Source: Conchiformibius sp. (GTDB lineage Bacteria > Pseudomonadota > Gammaproteobacteria > Burkholderiales > Neisseriaceae). From it: 64,000 nucleotides of DNA. The translations under genes were made by a program, and so were the position numbers. Position 1 is the first letter of the stretch, and each line of letters starts with the position of its first letter. The notes beneath the pieces were generated by a model. The model was not told the DNA's origin. It made no database searches and was given only the letters and a program-made list of their open reading frames with translations. This document shows, piece by piece, positions 34,150-43,459 of the stretch. The stretch is taken from assembly GCA_029984035.1 (NCBI GenBank), contig JASBYJ010000007.1, forward strand, positions 40,110 to 104,109, read 5' to 3'.

Positions 34150-34394
34150 TCATATTGAAATCAGATGATTCATATGGAAAGCCGTGTCGGCAGTCAAAAA
34201 TCAGGCCGGCCATGCCCGCCGGAGAGAATCCGTGTTTCCGGTTTGAAACCATCCTTGCCGACAGGGATACTTGGATTTTTTCCTGTGCGGGAATGGGTGT
34301 GATTAACTGATAATCTGTCTGTGCGGAGTATCAGATATCGGTCATAACCGAAAAGGTGTGGTTTTGCGCTGTCATGTCGGCATGACAGGAAGCG
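34150..34394. repeat. Degenerate mosaic intergenic repeat region
   Basis: About 245 bp without coding character. It has CCTGTGCGGGAAT (34281-34293), like one half of the neisserial dRS3 site, and an inverted repeat TGTCATG/CATGACA (34370-34376 and 34381-34387). The region resembles the decayed intergenic mosaic elements of Neisseria. Boundaries are uncertain. Confidence 0.4.
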
Positions 34395-34506
34395 GGTTGG
34401 CATTATCTTTGAGATATAGGGGGCGCATAGACACGAACGATAAAATACCGAATACCAAAGAGGTTGGTATTATCTTTGAGATATAGGGGCGCATAGACGG
34501 AGACGA
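34395..34506. repeat. Two imperfect direct repeats of about 45 bp
   Basis: Copy 1 (34395-34440) and copy 2 (34462-34506) share GGTTGGYATTATCTTTGAG and ATATAGGGGCGCATAGAC, differing by one substitution, one extra G and a few changes at the right end. The period is 67 bp. They lie about 100-200 bp upstream of parC. The function is unknown. Confidence 0.8.
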
Positions 34507-34518
34507 GATGTCGGATTT

Positions 34519-34556
34519 CAGGCTGCCTGAAAGTCTGCCAACTTTCAGGCAGCCTG
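34519..34556. terminator. Uptake-sequence hairpin just upstream of parC
   Basis: A perfect 16-bp stem (34519-34534 with 34541-34556; arms CAGGCTGCCTGAAAGT and its complement) around a 6-nt loop. It lies 39 bp before parC. If transcription of parC starts upstream, it would sit in the leader. Confidence 0.65.
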
Positions 34557-34595
34557 TGTTTCGTTTAAAATAAACGGCTTTGGTTATTCAGAATA

Positions 34596-36929
34596 ATGGT
34601 TATGCTGCCTGAAAATAACGATGGCGATACTTTGGTGCTTGCCCAATATGCCCAACGCGCTTATTTGGAATATGCGATGAGCGTGGTGAAAGGGCGGGCG
34701 CTGCCCGACGTACGCGATGGGCAAAAGCCCGTGCAGCGGCGGATTTTGTATGCGATGAAGGATATGGGTTTGGTGCACGGTGCCAAACCGGTGAAGTCGG
34801 CGCGCGTGGTGGGCGAGATTTTGGGCAAATACCATCCTCACGGCGATGCGTCTGCCTATGATGCGATGGTGAGAATGGCGCAGGATTTTACTTTGCGCTA
34901 TCCCTTGATTGACGGCGTGGGCAATTTCGGTTCGCGCGACGGAGACGGCGCAGCGGCCATGCGTTATACGGAAGCGCGTTTGACGCCGTTGGCGGAATTG
35001 CTGTTGTCGGAAATCCGTCAGGGAACGGTGGATTTCGTGCCGAACTATGACGGTGCGTTTGAAGAACCCGTTTCGCTGCCGGCCAGACTGCCGATGGTGT
35101 TGCTCAACGGTGCTTCGGGAATTGCAGTGGGTATGGCCACCGAAATTCCTTCGCACAATTTGAACGAATTTACCCGCGCCGCCGTTGCTTTGCTGAAAAA
35201 ACCCGATTTGCAGACGGCAGATTTAATGCAATATATTCCTGCTCCCGATTTTGCCGGCGGCGGACATATCATTAATTCCGCCAAAGAATTGCAGCAGATG
35301 TATGAAATCGGCAAAGGCAGCGTTCGGGTTCGGGCGCGGTATCATGTCGAAAAACTGGCGCGCGGGCAGTGGCGGATTATTGTTACTGAATTGCCGCCGA
35401 ATACGGGCGCGCAGAAAATTTTGGCGGAAATCGAGGAGCTGACCAATCCGAAACCCAAAGCGGGTAAAAAACAGCTCAATCAGGACCAGCTCAATACCAA
35501 AAAGCTGATGTTGGATTTGTTGGAGAAAGTGCGTGACGAAAGTGACGGCGAGCAGCCAGTACGTTTGGTATTCGAGCCGAAATCGGGGCGCATCGACCCC
35601 GACAACTTTATCCAAACGCTGATGGCGCAAACCTCTTTGGAAGGCAATGTGCCCGTTAATCTGGTGATGATGGGCCTGGACAACCGCCCCGCGCAGAAAA
35701 ATCTGAAAACCGTATTGCAGGAATGGCTGGATTACCGGGTGGCAACGGTAACGCGCCGTTTGCAACACCGTTTGGCCGCAGTGGAAAAGCGGATTCACAT
35801 TTTAGACGGGCGAATGATTGCGTTTTTGCACATCGATGCGGTGATTAAAGTGATACGCGAAGCAGACGAACCCAAGCCCGAATTGATGGCGGCGTTCGGT
35901 TTGAGCGATATTCAGGCTGAAGATATTTTGGAAATCCGCCTGCGTCAGCTGGCCCGTTTGGAAGGATTTAAGCTGGAGCAGGAACTCAACGAACTGCGCG
36001 AAGAGCAGGGCAGCCTGAAAGTGTTGCTTGCCGATGAGAGCGAAAAGAAAAAGCTGATTATCAAAGAAATGCAAGCCGATATGAAGCAGTTTGGCGACGA
36101 GCGCCGTACTTTGGTGGAAACCGCCGAACGGGCAACGCTCACGCAAACCACGGCAGACGAGCCGGTTACGGTTATCTTGTCGCAAAAAGGCTGGATACGC
36201 AGTCGGGCGGGACACGGCTTGGATTTGGCGCAAACCACCTTTAAAGAAGGCGATGCTTTGCAACAGGTGGTTGAAATCCGCACCGTACAGCCTTTGGTGG
36301 TCATGGACACGCTGGGCAGGAGCTATACCATCGATGCGGCGGATATTCCGGGCGGTCGCGGCGACGGCGTGCCGATTGCTTCTTTGATAGACCTTCAGGC
36401 AGGCGCATCGGTGCTGGCATTGTTAAGCGGTTCGGGAGACGACCACTATCTGCTTTCAGGCAGCGGCGGCTACGGCTTTATCTGCAAATTGGACGATTTG
36501 ATGACGCGTTTGAAAGCGGGTAAAGCCGTGATGACTTTGGAGCAAGGCGAAACGGCGCTGCCGCCCGTGAAAGTCTATCGTTCCGCGTTGATTAATCCCG
36601 CCAGCAAAGTGGTTGCGGCAACGCGGCAGAAACGTTTGCTGGCGTTTGATTTGGCGGATATGAAAATCATGCCCAAAGGGCGCGGTTTGCAGCTGACGGC
36701 ATTGCTTGAAAATGACGAATTGGCCTTGGTGAGTGTGGTGGCTACGGAAGAATATACGGTACATATTACCGGCAAACGCGGCGGACAAAGCCAAGAGCGT
36801 TTGCATATTGCCGATATTGCCAACAAGCGCGGACGCAAAGGCAGGGTATTGGATATTTCAGGCAGCCTGAACCGTATCGAAGCTGCCGCACAGATTGTTG
36901 AAACAGACGCTCCTTTTGATTTGAAATAG
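34596..36929 (+). CDS. parC: DNA topoisomerase IV subunit A
   Basis: A protein of 777 residues, the DNA-breaking subunit of topoisomerase IV, which decatenates daughter chromosomes. The active-site Tyr is in AAAMRYTEARLTPLAELL. The winged-helix region holds GRALPDVRDGQKPVQRRILYAM and the quinolone-binding stretch KYHPHGDASAYDAMVRMAQ. The C-terminal part is a beta-pinwheel with repeated blades (IRSRAGHG, VMDTLGRSYTIDAADIPGGRGDG). ATG 34596 or 34602 could start the protein. Residues 85 (Ala) and 89 (Asp) sit at positions tied to quinolone resistance elsewhere. parE is not adjacent. Confidence 0.97.
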   Translation: MVMLPENNDGDTLVLAQYAQRAYLEYAMSVVKGRALPDVRDGQKPVQRRILYAMKDMGLVHGAKPVKSARVVGEILGKYHPHGDASAYDAMVRMAQDFTLRYPLIDGVGNFGSRDGDGAAAMRYTEARLTPLAELLLSEIRQGTVDFVPNYDGAFEEPVSLPARLPMVLLNGASGIAVGMATEIPSHNLNEFTRAAVALLKKPDLQTADLMQYIPAPDFAGGGHIINSAKELQQMYEIGKGSVRVRARYHVEKLARGQWRIIVTELPPNTGAQKILAEIEELTNPKPKAGKKQLNQDQLNTKKLMLDLLEKVRDESDGEQPVRLVFEPKSGRIDPDNFIQTLMAQTSLEGNVPVNLVMMGLDNRPAQKNLKTVLQEWLDYRVATVTRRLQHRLAAVEKRIHILDGRMIAFLHIDAVIKVIREADEPKPELMAAFGLSDIQAEDILEIRLRQLARLEGFKLEQELNELREEQGSLKVLLADESEKKKLIIKEMQADMKQFGDERRTLVETAERATLTQTTADEPVTVILSQKGWIRSRAGHGLDLAQTTFKEGDALQQVVEIRTVQPLVVMDTLGRSYTIDAADIPGGRGDGVPIASLIDLQAGASVLALLSGSGDDHYLLSGSGGYGFICKLDDLMTRLKAGKAVMTLEQGETALPPVKVYRSALINPASKVVAATRQKRLLAFDLADMKIMPKGRGLQLTALLENDELALVSVVATEEYTVHITGKRGGQSQERLHIADIANKRGRKGRVLDISGSLNRIEAAAQIVETDAPFDLK

Positions 36930-36969
36930 GGCAATTTGCCGTGTTGCGGCATGGCGGCGGTGGAATGAA

Positions 36970-38583
36970 ATGGGACGAGTCAATTCAAAAAATTCCGTAG
37001 AACGGCACTACGACTGGGATGAACAAATTCTCAAAATATTGGGTTTGATTAATATTGCCCGTGTGGTGATTTGGTTTTCCCTGTTTATTTTTGTCGTTTC
37101 AAGCCGGTTTGTTTTCGGACAGGCAGCCGATTTGCTCGGGCCGTTGTTCAGGCAGGGTGTGTGGCTGAATGTTTGGTTTGCCGTGTATGGTGCGTTGATT
37201 CTGGTCAGTATGTTCAAACCGACATGGCAGGTGCAATCGGAAGGCAAGAGACCGAATGCGGCGGCCGTGTTGGATATTACCATGATGGCGCTGCTCACCT
37301 TTTTGGCCGGCGGCGTACAATCTGGTTTCGGCATTCTGATGCTGCCGTTTTTGGCGGCCTCCTGTATGCTCAGCAAAGGGCGTTTTCCTTTGTTATACGG
37401 CAGCTATGCGGCGATTTTGGTGTTGATAGACACTTATTTGCAGCTTTGGCCTTTCGATTTTTCCTACACTTCGGATAAATTCGGCCTGCTGGTTTCCCAA
37501 GTGGTGATGATTGCCGCAGGCTATATGTCGCCCTTTCTCAGCTCGCTGGCGGCAACTTATTTGGCCAATGCCGATGAAAGCATCAGCCATCACAAAACCC
37601 AATTCGACCGTATGAGCGGTTTGAACCGCATCGTGTTGAACCGCGTGCAGGAAGGCGTGGTGGTGGTGGACAGCGCCTATCGCGTTTGGCTGCGCAACCA
37701 CCAGGCGGGGCTGTATTTCCCCGACATCAAAACGGGTCAGGTGGCTTCGCAGTTTTACACATTGGTCAAAACGTGGCGGGAAAATCCGAATATCGATTTC
37801 GACACAACGGTGAAGTTAAATCATGCCGATATGCATGTCCGCGCCCGACCTTTGATGCAGCAAAACACCGAATTGTTAACGCTGTTTATCCGTTCCGAAG
37901 AGGAAAAACGGCGCGAAGCGCAAACGGTCAAGCTCACTTCGCTGGGTTTGCTCACGGCAAATCTGGCGCACGAAATCCGCAATCCGCTTTCGGCGATGCG
38001 CCAGGCCAACGATTTATTGCTGTCGGAAACCGATAGAAACGATCCGGTGATGGTGCGTTTGACCGGCATTATAGAAAGAAATATTTCGCGCATAGATAAA
38101 ATGATTGAAGACGTGTCTTCTTTAAACAAACGCGACAGAATTAATACCGAGTTGATTATCATCAATAAATTTTGGTATCGTTTCACAGAGGAGTTTTATT
38201 TGGCCAATCCTTCCGCCAAAGGCTGCCTGAAACTGGAAGGAGCGAAGGAAAACTTTACCATCCGTTTTGACCCCATGCATTTGCAGCAGATTTTATGGAA
38301 TCTGTGCAACAACGCTTGGCGGCACAGCAAAAAAGAGAAAAACAGCGTGATAGCCAGAATCGGCGCGTTGAGCGGCAACGAATTGTCGCTGAGGATTTGG
38401 GACGACGGTTCGGGGGTGTCGGCAGAAGTATTGCCGCATTTGTTTGAGCCGTTTAACACTTCTCAGGAAGAAGGTACGGGCTTGGGCCTTTACATTGCCC
38501 GCGAGCTGGCGCATGCCAATAAAGGCGATTTGTTTTACATTGAAGAAGACAAAACTTTCGAATTGATTTTGCCGAGAAAATAG
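36970..38583 (+). CDS. pilS: Sensor histidine kinase PilS
   Basis: A protein of 537 residues. About six membrane helices lie in residues ~25-200; a PAS-like region follows (GLNRIVLNRVQEGVVVVDSAYRVWLRN, ~215-310). The kinase core has the H-box LLTANLAHEIRNPLSAMRQ with His 334, the N-box LQQILWNLCNNAWRHS, the D-box IWDDGSGVS and the G-box GTGLGLYIARELAH. The order and gene pair with pilR identify it as PilS, which controls sigma-54-dependent type IV pilin expression. It starts 40 bp after parC and ends 2 bp before pilR. Confidence 0.9.
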   Translation: MGRVNSKNSVERHYDWDEQILKILGLINIARVVIWFSLFIFVVSSRFVFGQAADLLGPLFRQGVWLNVWFAVYGALILVSMFKPTWQVQSEGKRPNAAAVLDITMMALLTFLAGGVQSGFGILMLPFLAASCMLSKGRFPLLYGSYAAILVLIDTYLQLWPFDFSYTSDKFGLLVSQVVMIAAGYMSPFLSSLAATYLANADESISHHKTQFDRMSGLNRIVLNRVQEGVVVVDSAYRVWLRNHQAGLYFPDIKTGQVASQFYTLVKTWRENPNIDFDTTVKLNHADMHVRARPLMQQNTELLTLFIRSEEEKRREAQTVKLTSLGLLTANLAHEIRNPLSAMRQANDLLLSETDRNDPVMVRLTGIIERNISRIDKMIEDVSSLNKRDRINTELIIINKFWYRFTEEFYLANPSAKGCLKLEGAKENFTIRFDPMHLQQILWNLCNNAWRHSKKEKNSVIARIGALSGNELSLRIWDDGSGVSAEVLPHLFEPFNTSQEEGTGLGLYIARELAHANKGDLFYIEEDKTFELILPRK

Positions 38584-38585
38584 CT

Positions 38586-40238
38586 ATGAGTACACACAGC
38601 CTGAACCGCCCCGTATTGGTGGTGGACGATGAAGCCGATATCCGCGATTTGATGGAAATGACCTTAATGAAAATGGGGCTTTCCGTCGATACCGCAGAAG
38701 GCGTAACGGTTGCTAAAAAGAAATTGGATGCCAACCGCTATTCGCTGGTGCTGACCGATATGCGTATGCCTGACGGTTCGGGTTTGGAAGTGGTAGAGCA
38801 TATCGTACGCAGCAAATACGACATACCTGTTGCCGTTATCACTGCTTACGGCAATGCGGAACAAGCCGTACAAGCTTTAAAAGTCGGCGCTTTTGATTAT
38901 CTGCAAAAACCCATTACGTTGGCGCAATTGCGTACTTTGGTGAAATCCGCCGTCAGGGTTCAGGAAGAAACGCCTGCGGTTGCCGTTGCCGATGTTGTAG
39001 ACGAACAGGACAAAGCGGCGGTGGCGGCGCAACGCCGAAAAGAAGCGGAAGCAGCCGAAAGCGTTTCAGGCAGCGATTGGAATCATGACGATTGGCTGGA
39101 AGTGGCGGAAACCTTAAATGACAAACAATATGCATTTGACGATACCGAAGAAGAGGATATTCCCGCCGCACCCGCACCGGCCGTTCAGGCAGCCCAACCC
39201 CCCGCCGCGCCTGCCAATCCGAAGCCTGCGGCCAAAGTGTATGACGGCAAAGTGCCCCGTTTGCTCGGTTCTTCGCCGCAAATGGAAAACGTGCGCCGCC
39301 TGATATGCAAACTTTCTCAAGCCGAAGTGCCGGTTTATATTTCGGGAGAAAGCGGCTCGGGTAAGGAGCAGGCGGCCCGCAGCGTTCATGAATTATCTCC
39401 CCGCAAAGATAAGGCGTTTATCGCGGTAAACTGCGGTGCGATTCCCGAGAATCTGATGGAAAGCGAGTTTTTCGGTTACAAAAAAGGCAGTTTTACCGGA
39501 GCAGACCGAGACCGCTTGGGTTTTTTCCAACATGCAGACGGCGGCACGCTGTTTTTGGACGAAGTGGCGGATTTGCCCTTGTCCATGCAGGTGAAACTGT
39601 TGCGCGCCATTCAGGAAAAGGCCGTGCGCCGTATCGGTGATGCGCAGGAACAGAAGGTAAACGTCCGCATTATTTCCGCCACTCATAAAAACCTTGCCGA
39701 TTTGGTGGAAAAAGGACAATTCAGGCAGGATTTGTTTTACCGTTTGAATGTTGTCAATCTGGCCATGCCCTCTTTGCGCGAAATGCGGGAAGACCTGCCC
39801 GACTTCATTAACCGGCTGCTGAAAAAACACAACAGCAGTCTGCAACATATGAACGGCAGTGCCCGTGAGGCACTGTTGCGCTACAACTATCCGGGCAATT
39901 TCCGCGAATTGGAAAACATTTTGGAACGCGCCGTAGCACTTTCAGGCAGCGGTATGATTGATGTGGAGGATTTGCAGATTCATGCCGCCGCCGTGATTGA
40001 AGAGGAAGAACCCCTTCAGCCCGAGGCGGTTCAAGCTTCTGTTTCCGTGCAGGGGCTGACTGATTTCCGCTTGGGTAAAACCCAAATTCAGGATTATTTG
40101 GACGATACCGAACGGCGTATTTTGGAATACGCATTGAAAATCACGCAGGGAAACCGTACTCAGGCAGCCAAAGTGTTGGGTATCAGCTTCCGTTCAATGC
40201 GTTACCGTTTGGAGCGTTTGGGTATCGAAGTGGAATAA
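38586..40238 (+). CDS. pilR: Sigma-54-dependent response regulator PilR
   Basis: A protein of 550 residues. The receiver domain (~9-125) has acidic pocket VVDDE and phospho-acceptor Asp 58 in VLTDMRMPDGSG. A ~90-residue acidic Ala/Pro-rich linker follows, longer than usual. The AAA+ domain (~220-455) has Walker A GESGSGKEQ, the sigma-54 contact loop KKGSFTGADRD (GSFTGA form) and Walker B GGTLFLDEVADLP. The C-terminal Fis-type helix-turn-helix is NRTQAAKVLGISFRSMRYRLERLG. It forms an operon with pilS. The likely main target, pilin, is not in this window. Confidence 0.92.
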   Translation: MSTHSLNRPVLVVDDEADIRDLMEMTLMKMGLSVDTAEGVTVAKKKLDANRYSLVLTDMRMPDGSGLEVVEHIVRSKYDIPVAVITAYGNAEQAVQALKVGAFDYLQKPITLAQLRTLVKSAVRVQEETPAVAVADVVDEQDKAAVAAQRRKEAEAAESVSGSDWNHDDWLEVAETLNDKQYAFDDTEEEDIPAAPAPAVQAAQPPAAPANPKPAAKVYDGKVPRLLGSSPQMENVRRLICKLSQAEVPVYISGESGSGKEQAARSVHELSPRKDKAFIAVNCGAIPENLMESEFFGYKKGSFTGADRDRLGFFQHADGGTLFLDEVADLPLSMQVKLLRAIQEKAVRRIGDAQEQKVNVRIISATHKNLADLVEKGQFRQDLFYRLNVVNLAMPSLREMREDLPDFINRLLKKHNSSLQHMNGSAREALLRYNYPGNFRELENILERAVALSGSGMIDVEDLQIHAAAVIEEEEPLQPEAVQASVSVQGLTDFRLGKTQIQDYLDDTERRILEYALKITQGNRTQAAKVLGISFRSMRYRLERLGIEVE

Positions 40239-40283
40239 AAATGAAGCGTTGCCGTTTCAATGCATGGTTATAGGGAGAGTGGC

Positions 40284-41192
40284 ATGAGCCATCCTGAATT
40301 TCAGGATATTTTCAGGCAGCTTAACGCTGTGATACTGGGTAAACAAAATGTTTTAAAGCCTTTGTTCGCCTGTATTTTGGCGGGCGGACATGTGTTGCTG
40401 GAAGACGTGCCCGGCGTAGGGAAAACCACTTTGGCGGCATCGTTGGCGGCGGTATTGGGGCTGCGCTACCAGCGCGTTCAGTTTACCAACGATATGCTGC
40501 CTGCGGATTTATTGGGCGTGAATGTATTCCAACCGAACGAAGGCGGTTTCCAGTTCCATCCGGGGCCTGTATTCAATCAGTTTGTCTTGGCCGATGAAAT
40601 CAACCGTGCGTCTCCTAAAGTCCAGTCGGCATTGCTGGAAGCTATGGAAGAAGGACAAGTGTCCGTAGACGGCAAAACCTACCGTTTGCCCAAACCGTTT
40701 TTGGTGGTGGCGACACAAAACCCGAGCGGCCAATTGGGTACTTTTGCGCTGCCTGAAAGCCAAATCGACCGTTTTATGATGCGTCTGACTTTAGGCTATC
40801 CTGCCGAAGAATCGGAGAAACAGCTGTATGCACAAGGCGACAGAAGACGTTTGTTGCCGAAACTGCAAGCGGTTGCTTCCGCCGAAAAATTGGCGGCATG
40901 GCAGCAGCAGGTGCGTGCGGTGAAAGTGTCGGAAGCCGTGGCGGCTTATGTTTACCGTTTGGTTTCCGCTACGCGCCGCCCTGGAATGTTTGCCTTGGGT
41001 TTGAGTCCGCGTGCGGGATTGGCGGTAACGTCTGCCGCTAAGGCGTGGGCTTTTTTGGAAGGGCGTGCGTTCGTGCTGCCTGAAGACGTTAAAGCCGTGT
41101 GGGTTGAAGCGGCCAACCATCGTTTGCAGCCGCTGCATCAGCAAAACAGCCGCCAAGTTTTGCTGGAATTGATGGAAAAAGTCGGTGTTTGA
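40284..41192 (+). CDS. MoxR-type AAA+ ATPase
   Basis: A protein of 302 residues from ATG 40284, with AGGGAGAGTGGC as ribosome site. Walker A is GHVLLEDVPGVGKTTLAASLA and Walker B FVLADEINRASPKVQSALLEAMEEGQVS; sensor region VATQNPSGQLGTFALPESQIDRF. MoxR ATPases act as chaperone-like factors, typically with a DUF58 partner, as here. The next gene starts within its last codons (GTG 41185), which suggests coupled translation. The client protein is unknown. Confidence 0.92.
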   Translation: MSHPEFQDIFRQLNAVILGKQNVLKPLFACILAGGHVLLEDVPGVGKTTLAASLAAVLGLRYQRVQFTNDMLPADLLGVNVFQPNEGGFQFHPGPVFNQFVLADEINRASPKVQSALLEAMEEGQVSVDGKTYRLPKPFLVVATQNPSGQLGTFALPESQIDRFMMRLTLGYPAEESEKQLYAQGDRRRLLPKLQAVASAEKLAAWQQQVRAVKVSEAVAAYVYRLVSATRRPGMFALGLSPRAGLAVTSAAKAWAFLEGRAFVLPEDVKAVWVEAANHRLQPLHQQNSRQVLLELMEKVGV

Positions 41193-42132
41193 CGAGGAAA
41201 AAATACTGCGAACCATGCAAGAAGCGGTTGTGTCCGGCCGCAACATACGTTTGCGCCCGACACGGTTGTGTTTGAGTTTGCTGGTTTTGAGTGCCGCCGT
41301 TTGGGTGGGTGCGGTGAATTATCAAGTCAATGTGGCGTATGCCGTGTGTTTTTGGCTGATTGGATTTATCGGTGTTGCGGCTTTGATGACGCGGCGGCAG
41401 CTTGCCGGTTTGCGCGTGCGTTTGGATTATGACGGCGAGGTCTTTGCCGGAGAAACGGCACGGGTGCGCTTGAGTATATCGCATCCGAATCCGCAGGTTT
41501 TGCTGTGGTGGCGCAGTGTGCAGCAAAACCTGCGGGATGCTGTCGGAAACAGCTCCGAACATTGGCAACGGTATGTGGCCGATAAGGGTGCAGGCGGTTT
41601 GGTTTGGGAAGTTCACACCGTAAGACGCGGTTATTTCCCCCGTCCTTTGCGTTTATGTTTCGCCACTTCCGCTCCTTTCGGTTTGTTTCATGCCGATTGC
41701 CGCATAGAGTGGCAAACCGGGGCGGTGGTCTATCCCTGCCCTTTGCCGCACGATGATTCAGGCAGCCGTATTGTTGCCGACACCGAAACTTCTGCACGGC
41801 AAACGGAGCATAACGGTGATGACATTGCTTTTTTAAAAGAACACCAAGCCGGCGTTTCTTTGCAGCATATTGCTTGGAAGGCATACGCCAAACGCGGCGA
41901 ACTGATGGATAAAGTGTTCGATGCCCCTCCTCCTGCCGCGTATAACGAAACCATTTCCTACCGCGATTATCCGGCCGGCACGCCTGCCGACAAATTGGCG
42001 GGATTGTTGGCATACCGTGTTTTGGAAGCGGAGCGGCTGGGTCTGCATTACACTTTGCAGCTTTATCAAACCACGATTGCTCCGCAAAACGGCCAACGTA
42101 GAAAATGCTTGAATGCATTGGCTTTGATGTAG
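41185..42132 (+). CDS. DUF58 domain protein, partner of MoxR
   Basis: Up to 315 residues. Two membrane helices near the N-terminus (LCLSLLVLSAAVWVGAV and VAYAVCFWLIGFIGVAAL) precede a beta-rich region, then the DUF58 core EFLKEHQAGVS-like segment (DDIAFLKEHQAGVSLQHIAWKAYAKRGELMDKVF). The tail is shorter than in some homologues that carry a VWA-like end. A GTG at 41185 overlaps moxR by 8 bp; an ATG at 41215 is an alternative, with GAGGAAAA about 14 bp before it. MoxR-DUF58 pairs are a recognised module of unclear function. Confidence 0.88.
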   Translation: MFDEEKILRTMQEAVVSGRNIRLRPTRLCLSLLVLSAAVWVGAVNYQVNVAYAVCFWLIGFIGVAALMTRRQLAGLRVRLDYDGEVFAGETARVRLSISHPNPQVLLWWRSVQQNLRDAVGNSSEHWQRYVADKGAGGLVWEVHTVRRGYFPRPLRLCFATSAPFGLFHADCRIEWQTGAVVYPCPLPHDDSGSRIVADTETSARQTEHNGDDIAFLKEHQAGVSLQHIAWKAYAKRGELMDKVFDAPPPAAYNETISYRDYPAGTPADKLAGLLAYRVLEAERLGLHYTLQLYQTTIAPQNGQRRKCLNALALM

Positions 42133-42174
42133 AAACAGTGAGAAGTCGGGTAAAGCCATTGAGCGGATTGATAC

Positions 42175-43449
42175 ATGATGAATACAGGTAAATTACTCTT
42201 TTTTTTGTCGGTGTTATGGATGATGCCGCTGTCTGCAACCGCACAAAATGCGTCTGCCGATAAGCTTAAAATCGAACGGTTGCAGAAGGAGCTGCAGGCG
42301 GATTTGCTTGAAAAACAGGCGGTTCGGCAGCAAACGGAGCAGACTTTGGAAAAAACCGGAGCCGAGTTGAACAAACTCAACCGTGAGTTGGAGCAAATTA
42401 TCCGCCGCCGGCAAACCGCATGGGATACTTTAAGCGAACTGCAGGATAAATTAACCGCATTACAGGCAGAAATCGGCAACGGCAAGGCGCAAGTGGCAAG
42501 ATTGCTGACGGCCAACTATAAAAACAGGCAGCCCAATGCGGTGTATCTGTTTTTAAAGGATTTTGATGCGAACCAAAAAAGCCGTTTCTTGCATTATGCA
42601 CGTAAAATCAACGAAGGCAACGCACAAGTGATTGCGCGTTTGTCGGCTCAGGAAGCGGAGTTTGCCGAACAAGAGCAAGCCGTTGCCCATCAGGTGGCAC
42701 GTTTGAATGAATTGGCCAAACAACATCAGGCAGCCATAGCCCGCATCGGCAAAACCCGCAGCGATGCTTTGGCTGAGAATGAAAAATTAAGCAGGGAAAT
42801 CACCAAACGGCAGCAGAAATTGGCGCAATTGCGTCATGATGAGACGGGTTTGGGTAAAATCGTTTCGGATATTGCGGCGCGGGAAAATGCACAAAAACGC
42901 CTTGAAGCACAAGAGCGTGAGCAGGCGGCACGGCAGAAAACGGAAGAAGCCTTGAAGCGTGCACAGCAACAGCAGCAAAAGCAGACGGATTCGGTTAAAG
43001 AAAAATCTTCAGGCAGCATCCATCCCGATGAAACGAAAACCCATTCCGCACCTAAACCTACTGCCGACATGAGCCGCCGTCAAGGCAGATTGCCTATGCC
43101 TGTGAACGGGGCAGTCAAAGGACGGTTCGGTGCGAAACGTTCGAGCGGCGGCACTTGGAAGGGACTGTTTATCGAAACCGAACCTGCGGTTGTCCGCAGT
43201 GTTGCTTTCGGGCAGGTGGAATATGCCAAAGTGCTGCCGGGTTACGGCCAAACGGTGGTTATCAATCACGGCAATAATTATATGTCCATTTATTCGGGAT
43301 TAAGCAGGATTGGGGTGAGAGAAGGTACGGCGGTTGCAGTGGGACAGGATATCGGTACTAGTGGCACCTTGCCTCAGGGTGAGCAAGGCTTGTATTTTCA
43401 GCTGCGTTACCGCCAACGTCCGGTCAACCCGAAATCATGGTTGAAATGA
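42175..43449 (+). CDS. envC: EnvC-like protein with degenerate LytM domain
   Basis: A protein of 424 residues. A signal peptide (1-24) leads to a long coiled coil (~28-250; KIERLQKELQADLLEKQAVRQQ, AQEAEFAEQEQAVAHQVARL), a Lys/Gln-rich linker, and a C-terminal M23/LytM fold. Catalytic positions are degenerate: WKGLFIETEP replaces the usual HxGxD, and LYFQLRYR replaces HLHFE. EnvC of this type activates periplasmic amidases at the division septum and does not cut itself. It follows DUF58 by 42 bp and is followed by an uptake-sequence hairpin. Confidence 0.88.
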   Translation: MMNTGKLLFFLSVLWMMPLSATAQNASADKLKIERLQKELQADLLEKQAVRQQTEQTLEKTGAELNKLNRELEQIIRRRQTAWDTLSELQDKLTALQAEIGNGKAQVARLLTANYKNRQPNAVYLFLKDFDANQKSRFLHYARKINEGNAQVIARLSAQEAEFAEQEQAVAHQVARLNELAKQHQAAIARIGKTRSDALAENEKLSREITKRQQKLAQLRHDETGLGKIVSDIAARENAQKRLEAQEREQAARQKTEEALKRAQQQQQKQTDSVKEKSSGSIHPDETKTHSAPKPTADMSRRQGRLPMPVNGAVKGRFGAKRSSGGTWKGLFIETEPAVVRSVAFGQVEYAKVLPGYGQTVVINHGNNYMSIYSGLSRIGVREGTAVAVGQDIGTSGTLPQGEQGLYFQLRYRQRPVNPKSWLK

Positions 43450-43459
43450 GTGTGTTGAT

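Noticed and set aside
34596..36929. parC as gyrA
   Set aside because: Length 777 without the long GyrA tail and the motif set around KYHPHGDASAYDAMV fit ParC better.
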